DNA of 7,526 bases. Source: Gammaproteobacteria bacterium. GTDB taxonomy: Bacteria; Pseudomonadota; Gammaproteobacteria; SZUA-229. Made by a program: the position numbers and the translations under genes. Below, piece after piece: positions 1 through 4,897 of the stretch (within the stretch, counting starts at the first letter, position 1; each line of letters opens with the position of its first letter). The DNA lies in contig JACPVK010000097.1 in the NCBI GenBank assembly GCA_016191795.1, forward strand, positions 1-7,526, written 5' to 3'. The notes below the pieces were generated by a model that made no database searches, was not told where the DNA came from, and saw only the letters and a list, made by a program, of their open reading frames with translations.

Positions 1-1
1 T

Positions 2-2074
2 CCGGTTTACCGTGCCTGTCGCATTGCCTGGGATGTACAGGACAAACCCAGCGAGCTGCCCAGTTCGCTGGATGTGGCACTGATTCTCAATGAGCTGGGT
101 GTGGATGAAACCACGCTGATAGTGACCTTGCTCAGCGACGCGCGTTTATTGAATGATGATTTTTTCCGCCTGGTTGAAAAAGAATTCGGCAAGGAAATTC
201 ATCACCTGGTTAAAAACCTGCGCTGGATTCATGATTTTCAAATAGATGTCAGCACCATGACCGGCCCGGAGCAGGCCGAGCGTTTACGCCGTATGTTGTT
301 ATCCATGGTGGAAGATGTGCGCGTGGTGCTGATCAAACTGGCGTTTCGCGTGCAGCGTTTGCGTTCACTGGCCAGCGCCGACGAAGCAACCCGCCAGCGG
401 ATTGCGCGCGAAACGCTGGAAATATTTGCACCTCTGGCCAATCGTATGGGTGTAGGCCAACTCAAATGGGAGCTGGAAGATTTATCGTTTCGATATCTCG
501 AGCCACTCACTTACAAACGTGTGGCCAAAATGCTCGAGGAAAAACGCGAAGAGCGCGAGCAATACATACGTGATGTGGTGCAGGACATTAAACAAATGCT
601 GGCAGATCAGGGCGTTAATGCCGAGGTATATGGCCGCCCCAAACACATTTACAGCATCTGGCGCAAAATGCAGGGCAAGCAAAAAGATTTTACGGAATTG
701 TTTGATGTGCGTGCCGTGCGCATAACGGTTGAAACAGTTGCAGAATGTTATGTCGCCCTGGGTCTGGTGCACGGAAAATGGCGGCACATCGCCAAAGAGT
801 TCGATGACTATATCGCCAACCCGAAAGAAAACGGTTATCAGTCGTTACACACCGCCGTGTTCGGCCCCGAAGGCAAGCCGCTGGAAATTCAGATACGCAC
901 CCGCGCCATGCATCAGTTTTCGGAATACGGTGTGGCGGCACACTGGTTATATAAAGAAGGCTCCGGCAGTAATCGCAATTTGCAAAAAGGCATTGCATCG
1001 CTGCGGAAACTGCTCGACCCCAGCGAAACCCGAGATGAAGAACTGGTAGATAGTTTTCACACCGAACTGTTTCCGGATCGGGTGTTTGTGTTAACACCCA
1101 AAGGCAAGGTGATGGATTTGCAGCAGGGTTCCACCCCGCTGGATTTTGCCTATACCGTGCACACCGATATCGGCCACCGCTGCCGCGGCGCCAAAGTGAA
1201 CGGCCGCATTGTGCCGCTCACTTATGAATTACAAAACGGCGAGAAAGTGGAAGTGCTCACCGCCAATCAGCCATCACCCAGCCGTGACTGGATGAATCCC
1301 AATCTGGGATTTTTGAAAACAGATCGGGCACGCGCCAAGGTACGCAGCTGGTTTCGTCAGGCGGATTTTCAGCAAAACCAGATCGATGGCAAGGCTGCAC
1401 TGGAACGGGAAATTCATCGACTGGATTTGCATAAAGTTGATGTCAAAGACCTGTTAAAACATTTCAAACTACAAACCATTGAAGAAATGTATGCCGCCAT
1501 CGGTCATGGTGATATCAGCACCGGCCAGATTGATGCTGCCCTGCATGACACATTTATGCCGCGGGATGAACACGCTATCCCGCTGGTGGCACGTAAACCC
1601 AATCTTAAAAAACCGGCTCGCCATGAAGATGTGCGGGTACGTGGCGTGGGAAATTTATTAACCACCATGGCCAGCTGCTGCAAGCCGGTGCCGGGTGACG
1701 ACATTATCGGATTTATTACGCGCGGCCAGGGTGTGGTGATACACCGCAAGGATTGCGTCAACATGATTAATCTGGAACGTGACAAACGCGAGCGTTTGAT
1801 TGAAGTGGAGTGGGGCGACAGCCTGACCAAAAGTTACGAAGTATCGTTGCGCGTGGAAGCCATCGATCGCCAGGGATTGTTACGCGATGTGAGTAAAGTG
1901 CTGGCTGATGAAAAAGTGGATGTGATTGGTGTTAACACCTTATCCAATAAAGCCGAGCAGACTGCGGATATGACCATCACCATCGAAATCGGCGATTTGC
2001 AGCAACTGGGCCGGATTATGGACAAAATCGGCATGTTGCCCAATATTGTGAAAGTCAGTCGCAATAAACATTAA
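2..2074 (+). CDS. relA: RelA, (p)ppGpp synthetase I, 5'-truncated by window edge
   Basis: Makes the alarmone pppGpp/ppGpp from ATP and GTP or GDP on ribosomes stalled with uncharged tRNA (stringent response). The frame is open to the left edge, so the GTG at 74 is not the start; compared with E. coli RelA (744 aa) about 50 residues are missing. The N-terminal HD region has LLSDARLLNDD where SpoT has its HDxxED motif, so hydrolase activity is probably lost. The synthetase domain shows GRPKHIYSIWRKM (from 632), ELFDVRAVRI, and EFDD at 797-808, the acidic EXDD signature of RelA rather than the RXKD of bifunctional enzymes, followed by NGYQSLHT. A TGS domain follows (about 1076-1262, DRVFVLTPKG to EVLT). 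The zinc-finger-like ribosome-binding domain has Cys-Cys at 1676-1681 and HRKDC at 1742-1756. A C-terminal ACT/RRM domain ends the protein (about 1835-2062). No frameshift is seen. Its usual neighbours rlmD and mazG are not visible here. Confidence 0.97.
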   Translation, partial: PVYRACRIAWDVQDKPSELPSSLDVALILNELGVDETTLIVTLLSDARLLNDDFFRLVEKEFGKEIHHLVKNLRWIHDFQIDVSTMTGPEQAERLRRMLLSMVEDVRVVLIKLAFRVQRLRSLASADEATRQRIARETLEIFAPLANRMGVGQLKWELEDLSFRYLEPLTYKRVAKMLEEKREEREQYIRDVVQDIKQMLADQGVNAEVYGRPKHIYSIWRKMQGKQKDFTELFDVRAVRITVETVAECYVALGLVHGKWRHIAKEFDDYIANPKENGYQSLHTAVFGPEGKPLEIQIRTRAMHQFSEYGVAAHWLYKEGSGSNRNLQKGIASLRKLLDPSETRDEELVDSFHTELFPDRVFVLTPKGKVMDLQQGSTPLDFAYTVHTDIGHRCRGAKVNGRIVPLTYELQNGEKVEVLTANQPSPSRDWMNPNLGFLKTDRARAKVRSWFRQADFQQNQIDGKAALEREIHRLDLHKVDVKDLLKHFKLQTIEEMYAAIGHGDISTGQIDAALHDTFMPRDEHAIPLVARKPNLKKPARHEDVRVRGVGNLLTTMASCCKPVPGDDIIGFITRGQGVVIHRKDCVNMINLERDKRERLIEVEWGDSLTKSYEVSLRVEAIDRQGLLRDVSKVLADEKVDVIGVNTLSNKAEQTADMTITIEIGDLQQLGRIMDKIGMLPNIVKVSRNKH

Positions 2075-2117
2075 CTATAGACAACAGATCTGAAAACTCT
2101 TGTCTGATACTGTGGGA

Positions 2118-2140
2118 GCGGGCCATGCCCGCGACTTTTT
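2118..2140 (+). terminator. REP hairpin plus T-tract, probable relA terminator
   Basis: The left REP core forms a perfect 6-bp G+C-only stem (2118-2123 with 2127-2132) with a CAT loop. Three nucleotides follow (GAC lies at 2133-2135) and then five T's at 2136-2140. It lies 43 nt after the relA stop. The stem and U-run are what an intrinsic terminator needs, though the stem and T-tract are short and the 3-nt loop is tight. The right-hand REP arm lacks a following T-tract on the plus strand, but AAAATC precedes it, so it could terminate minus-strand transcription weakly. Confidence 0.5.
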
Positions 2141-2158
2141 AATCAAAAGCAGAAGTCT

Positions 2159-2241
2159 GCAAATAAACGCAAATGCACGCAAATAAAAGATAAATCCTTT
2201 GTTTTAATAGCGTTTATTTGCGTTTATTTGCGTTCATTTGC
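2159..2241. repeat. Inner inverted repeat of about 10-bp units (CGCAAATAAA type)
   Basis: The left arm has three tandem copies of a roughly 10-bp unit, CGCAAATAAA with variants such as CGCAAATGCA. The right arm has three copies in inverse orientation (TTTATTTGCG and TTCATTTGCG). The arms pair at 26 of 29 positions around a 25-nt loop. Similar CGCAAATAAA/CGCGAATAAA strings occur between genes in many proteobacteria. Plasmid iterons can look like this, but there is no replication gene nearby, so a dispersed intergenic repeat is the more likely reading. Confidence 0.7.
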
Positions 2242-2308
2242 GGACCCATTCTTTCATGATTTTGTCGCGGGCATGGCCCGCTCCTACAGTCTTAAGCAAG
2301 TACTATTC

Positions 2309-2332
2309 GGGACTGACCCAGGGTCTGTTCCC
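2309..2332. repeat. Imperfect palindrome upstream of the oxygenase gene
   Basis: GGGACTGACCC (2309-2319), a single A, then GGGTCTGTTCCC (2321-2332) form an imperfect inverted repeat. The central GACCC-A-GGGTC is perfect, and the outer part needs one bulge and one mismatch. It lies 24 nt before the chosen oxygenase start. It could be a remnant of another dispersed repeat (GGGACAGACC-type strings are common between gammaproteobacterial genes), an operator, or a hairpin in the leader. No T-tract follows, so it is not a convincing terminator. Confidence 0.35.
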
Positions 2333-2356
2333 TGTCATAATGCAACGGCTATTAAT

Positions 2357-2986
2357 ATGATTAGTGAACAACAAATTGACCAAATCGCCGATGCCCTGGC
2401 GACTGAAGGTTACATAATTCTGGATCATGTATTGCCTGAAAGTTTGCTGGCTTTATTGGTAACGCAGGCCATTGCACCTGAAGTCAATCACTACAAGGCG
2501 GCAGGTGTTGGTCGCGACCAGAACCTGCAACAAATTGCTGCGATACGCAAGGACGAAATCAGCTGGATTGATAATACTAATGCAGCAGGCAAAGACTATC
2601 TGGCGTGGATGGAATGCCTGCGTCGCGAATTAAACCGTCGCTTGTTTATCGGTATATTCGATTATGAATGCCACTACGCACATTACGCACCGGGTGATTA
2701 TTACAAAACACATCTTGATGCTTTCAAAGGCAACACCAATCGTATTGTAACCACGGTGTTATATTTGAACGCAGACTGGACGAGTGATAATGGTGGCGAG
2801 CTGGTGATGTATGCCCCGGAAAGTAACAATGTGTTACAAAAAATCCTGCCTGAATTCGGACGCCTGGTGATATTTCTGAGTGATAAATTTCCCCATGAAG
2901 TATTACCGGCCAACAAACATCGCTACAGCATCGCCGGCTGGTTTCGTGTGAATAATTCCTCCAGTACACGCGTTGATCCGGCATGA
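2357..2986 (+). CDS. 2OG-Fe(II) oxygenase, prolyl-4-hydroxylase/SM-20-like (PPHD-type)
   Basis: A 209-residue dioxygenase of the double-stranded beta-helix fold, expected to hydroxylate a protein side chain using 2-oxoglutarate, O2 and Fe(II). The iron triad is visible: His119 and Asp121 in YYKTHLDAF, and His180 in KFPHEVLP. Arg189 in RYSIAGWFR fits the 2OG-carboxylate ligand. Other hallmarks are HYAPGDYYK, NRIVTTVLYLN and NGGELVMY. The pattern resembles the bacterial prolyl hydroxylases related to human EGLN/PHD2, of which Pseudomonas PPHD acts on EF-Tu; that substrate is only an inference here. The frame is open back to an ATG at 2228, but that extension runs through the repeat element and looks non-protein-like. 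The ATG at 2357 (MISEQQIDQIADAL) fits the family start, with only a weak AACGG ribosome site. The gene ends in an ATGA overlap with trmO, suggesting coupled translation. Confidence 0.88.
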   Translation: MISEQQIDQIADALATEGYIILDHVLPESLLALLVTQAIAPEVNHYKAAGVGRDQNLQQIAAIRKDEISWIDNTNAAGKDYLAWMECLRRELNRRLFIGIFDYECHYAHYAPGDYYKTHLDAFKGNTNRIVTTVLYLNADWTSDNGGELVMYAPESNNVLQKILPEFGRLVIFLSDKFPHEVLPANKHRYSIAGWFRVNNSSSTRVDPA

Positions 2987-3537
2987 CACAATCCTTTACA
3001 TTCAATACCATTGGTACAGTTCATTCCTGTTATAAGGAAAAATTCGGCGTACCACGCCAGCCGGGCCTGGTAAAAGTCGAATCCAGTATTGAAATTCTTG
3101 AGCCTTATAATCGTCCCGAAGCGTTTCGTGATCTGACCGGTTTTTCGCATATCTGGTTGATGTTTGTATTTCATCAAACCCAGCAACAGGGCTGGAATCC
3201 AACCGTGCGTCCACCACGGTTGGGTGGCAACGAACGCGTCGGCGTGTTCGCCAGCCGCTCCATGTTTCGTCCCAATCCGATCGGGCTTTCGGTCGTTGAG
3301 TTAAAAAGGGTGCGTCAGGCGGAAGGGAAATTATTTATTGATGTGATCGGTGCGGATTTGGTTGATGGCACACCGATACTGGATATCAAGCCCTATTTGC
3401 CTTATGTCGATGCGGTGAGTGATGCGGTGGCGGGTTATGCCAATATCAAACCTGAGCCACAACTTAAAGTATCCTTCACAACACATGCGTATGAACTGGT
3501 TGAGAAATACAAAACACAATGGCCGGATCTGGATTGA
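2983..3537 (+). CDS. trmO: TrmO, tRNA m6t6A37 methyltransferase, C-terminally truncated by frameshift
   Basis: TrmO (formerly TsaA/YaeB) uses SAM to methylate N6 of t6A at position 37 of tRNA-Thr(GGU). The 184-residue frame holds the whole N-terminal beta-barrel (UPF0066) domain: IGTVHSCYKEKFGVPRQPGL, FSHIWLMFVFHQ, RPPRLGGNERVGVFASRS, FRPNPIGLS, and DLVDGTPILDIKPYLPY. These match the E. coli enzyme closely and include the SAM-binding regions. The E. coli protein is about 235 residues. Here translation stops at the TGA at 3535 straight after QWPDLD, where the family continues into a short helix and DPRPAY. That C-terminal block is present downstream in the +1 frame (see 3536-3685). The start overlaps the oxygenase stop (ATGA) and has no clear ribosome site of its own, consistent with coupling. 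The truncated protein might keep activity, since short archaeal homologues lack the C-terminal part. Confidence 0.93.
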   Translation: MTQSFTFNTIGTVHSCYKEKFGVPRQPGLVKVESSIEILEPYNRPEAFRDLTGFSHIWLMFVFHQTQQQGWNPTVRPPRLGGNERVGVFASRSMFRPNPIGLSVVELKRVRQAEGKLFIDVIGADLVDGTPILDIKPYLPYVDAVSDAVAGYANIKPEPQLKVSFTTHAYELVEKYKTQWPDLD

Positions 3538-3685
3538 TCCCAGGCCGGCCTATCAGGACGCAGCAATAAATCAAAAAACCGAATTCGCGATGCGGCTGTA
3601 TGACCTGGATGTGAAGTGGCGGGTGAGTAGTGATGGGGCCGAGGTTTATGATTTGTTAATGATGGGTGTTGCTACAAGTGAATAG
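3536..3685 (+). pseudogene. trmO: Out-of-frame C-terminal remnant of trmO
   Basis: Read in the +1 frame relative to trmO, this stretch gives DPRPAYQDAAINQKTEFAMR, then LYDLDVKWRVSSDGAEVYDL and a short tail ending at TAG (3683-3685). It aligns with the end of E. coli TrmO as I recall it (DPRPAYRKGEETGKTYAVWL, then HDFNVRWRVTDAGFEVFALE). There is no start codon or ribosome site at its beginning, so it is unlikely to be translated alone. Between the last N-terminal match (QWPDL, ending at 3531) and the D of DPRPAY (3536) only 4 nt remain, where the E. coli protein has 10 residues. The net loss is therefore 26 nt, not a single-base indel. A real mutation or an assembly error are both possible. 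Confidence 0.85.
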
Positions 3686-3696
3686 CGAGAGGGATA

Positions 3697-3725
3697 TTGC
3701 TAACCCTGATGTTTTATTATATAAA
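3697..3725 (+). promoter_or_regulatory. Candidate sigma-70 promoter for the lipoprotein gene
   Basis: TTGCTA (3697-3702) and TATAAA (3720-3725) are separated by 17 nt, matching 4 of 6 and 5 of 6 consensus positions. Transcription would start near 3732 and leave a leader of about 165 nt before the lipoprotein ATG. A second, weaker candidate is TTGCGG (3850-3855) and TCTAAA (3873-3878), also with a 17-nt spacer but very close to the ribosome site. The 3686-3899 gap holds no convincing gene, and I could not match its leader to any riboswitch class I know. Confidence 0.35.
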
Positions 3726-3886
3726 TCCGCACAAATGATAATACCCTTAATCGGGCCTGTAGAAAAATATATAGATTTCTGCGATGGAGTGCGTGTCGCT
3801 ACTGTCTCCCTTGCTAATTCTATTTGAATTCCCCCCAATGCATCTGTCCTTGCGGATTTAAGTATTATTGCGTCTAAAAAATATTG

Positions 3887-3893
3887 AAAGGAG
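3887..3893 (+). promoter_or_regulatory. Strong ribosome binding site for the lipoprotein gene
   Basis: AAAGGAG lies 6 nt before the ATG at 3900, close to ideal, and selects that ATG over the in-frame ATG at 3906 (12 nt away). It is the clearest Shine-Dalgarno sequence in the window. Confidence 0.8.
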
Positions 3894-3899
3894 CTGTCT

Positions 3900-4826
3900 A
3901 TGTTAATGCGTGCTTATCTGGTTGTGTTTGCAATGCTGTTAGTAGTGTTGCAAGGCTGTGTGGCCGTGCAAACCTTTCCTACGGCAGCTCGCAGCGGGGA
4001 TACCATTACACTGGCGGTTGGTTCGCCTGATGGTATGACCAGGGCCAATACAACAGCACAATTTACGTCACCCAGTCTTGCTAATCCGATCAATCTTCCC
4101 ATTCGTTCAATTATTAAATTGCGGCCTGACAACACCAGTTTTATCGGCGCGTTTGATGAGTTTGTAAGCAACATACCCTACTCCTCCTCTCATTCCGCCT
4201 GGCTTTCAATGATTGTGATTGATTTACCGGTTGGCCTGCCTGTGGGTGCTGCAACAATCAATGTTGCTACATCAGGTATTTATTACCCGGGCCAGGGCGC
4301 AAGCGTAAATACCACGCCTATAAGCATTGAGGTGTTGCCGGGAACTGGTTCGCCCAATAAGTTTATGTATAACCCGAATGGATATGGTGTTGCGGAAGGT
4401 GATTTAACGGATCTGGAATCGCTGCCTCAGGTTGTTGTGAGGCCCCCGTTAGCCAGTGCCTGGGAAGTCGAGTTTGCGGCAGCCGAAATAAAAGTCAGCG
4501 CGCCATCACGTATTAAATCTACCGGGCTGCCTATACCATTAAATCATGTAAAGGTTATTGCAGATGATATGTCCATCGAAAACAGTGCTCATCAAATGCA
4601 AATGTTCTGGACGCGCACAGGTGATGACTATACGGTTAATTTCGTTAACCAGGGTCATGCCCTAACATTCCAGACCAGATTTTCAATTGTGCTCTATCCG
4701 TATTCTGACTATGAATTTACGCCGGGAATGGTGCCGGCCGTAACATCAGTAACCTATTACGATACCAGTGGTAATGTGATGTCATCCATGCCCACTGCAT
4801 CTTCGTATCAGGCGACCCTCGAATAA
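3900..4826 (+). CDS. Putative outer-membrane lipoprotein of unknown family
   Basis: A 308-residue protein I do not recognise. Its N-terminus (MLMRAYLVVFAMLLVVLQGC) is a type II signal peptide with Arg4, a hydrophobic core and the lipobox LQGC, so Cys20 would be lipidated. The Gln at -2 is less usual. Val at +2 gives no inner-membrane retention signal, which suggests the outer membrane. The mature part appears mainly beta and rich in Thr, Ser, Pro and Gly. It starts with SGDTITLAVGSPDGM and has two possible halves, split near LPGTGSPNKFMYNPNGYG (roughly residues 150-165). The second half ends VTSVTYYDTSGNVMSS. No cysteines remain in the mature protein after Cys20, and I see no catalytic motif. 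It is followed after 71 nt by the SpvB-like gene on the same strand, so a shared transcript and a joint surface role are plausible. An immunoglobulin- or cohesin-like fold is only a guess. Confidence 0.8.
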   Translation: MLMRAYLVVFAMLLVVLQGCVAVQTFPTAARSGDTITLAVGSPDGMTRANTTAQFTSPSLANPINLPIRSIIKLRPDNTSFIGAFDEFVSNIPYSSSHSAWLSMIVIDLPVGLPVGAATINVATSGIYYPGQGASVNTTPISIEVLPGTGSPNKFMYNPNGYGVAEGDLTDLESLPQVVVRPPLASAWEVEFAAAEIKVSAPSRIKSTGLPIPLNHVKVIADDMSIENSAHQMQMFWTRTGDDYTVNFVNQGHALTFQTRFSIVLYPYSDYEFTPGMVPAVTSVTYYDTSGNVMSSMPTASSYQATLE

Positions 4827-4835
4827 CAATGCAAT

Positions 4836-4874
4836 TTATTTATTAAATAATCTCATCCCCAAACGATGAGATTA
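4836..4874 (+). terminator. Hairpins between the lipoprotein and SpvB-like genes (attenuator or weak terminator)
   Basis: TAATCTCATC (4848-4857) pairs perfectly with GATGAGATTA (4865-4874) around the 7-nt loop CCCAAAC, a 10-bp stem. The next bases (GCATTTAATA) hold only three T's, so termination would be partial. A second A+T-rich hairpin (TTATTT at 4836-4841 with AAATAA at 4845-4850) shares bases 4848-4850 with the first. The two compete only at their ends. The position suits partial termination or mRNA processing that lowers expression of the large downstream gene. Confidence 0.45.
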
Positions 4875-4897
4875 GCATTTAATATGGAAATGATTTT

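Larger units (their letters stand above)
2109..2290. repeat. Composite nested palindrome: REP pair enclosing an A+T-rich inverted repeat
   Basis: The outer arms are 2109-2135 and 2264-2290, inverted copies matching at 26 of 27 positions. Each carries the core GCGGGC-CAT-GCCCGC with GGGAGC or GCTCC on the outer side. This matches the REP family TGTRGGAGCGGGC..GCCCGCGA known from Pseudomonas and other gammaproteobacteria. The inner arms are 2159-2187 and 2213-2241, matching at 26 of 29 positions, with a 25-nt A+T-rich loop (2188-2212). The whole element is a 182-bp near-perfect fold-back. It carries no gene. It could be a non-autonomous (MITE-like) unit mobilised by a RAYT-type transposase, or a REP pair into which a second repeat family inserted; the sequence alone does not decide. 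No target-site duplication was identified. Confidence 0.8.

Noticed and set aside
74..76. GTG as the start of relA
   Set aside because: The frame continues upstream to the window edge (PVYRACRIAWDVQ), and the family has further N-terminal sequence, so the gene begins outside the window.
690..1097. Antisense frame of 135 codons within relA
   Set aside because: It lies wholly opposite strongly conserved relA coding sequence and shows no recognisable protein features, so it is a shadow frame.
2159..2241. Iterons of a replication origin
   Set aside because: The units are arranged as an inverted pair inside a REP palindrome, and no replication initiator or other plasmid gene is present.
2109..2290. 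CRISPR array
   Set aside because: The copies are inverted, adjacent and without spacers of constant length.
2228..2356. N-terminal extension of the oxygenase from the ATG at 2228
   Set aside because: The extra 43 codons run through the inner repeat arm and the right REP arm and have no oxygenase-family character. The ATG at 2357 fits the family start.
3529..3541. Programmed +1 frameshift in trmO at GAT-TGA
   Set aside because: There is no RF2-like CTT-TGA slip site, re-pairing of tRNA-Asp on ATT would be poor, and the joined product would still lack about nine linker residues, so a deletion explains it better.
3656..3838. Short minus-strand frame in the gap after trmO
   Set aside because: Sixty codons, no ribosome site and no protein-like pattern; it partly overlaps the trmO remnant.
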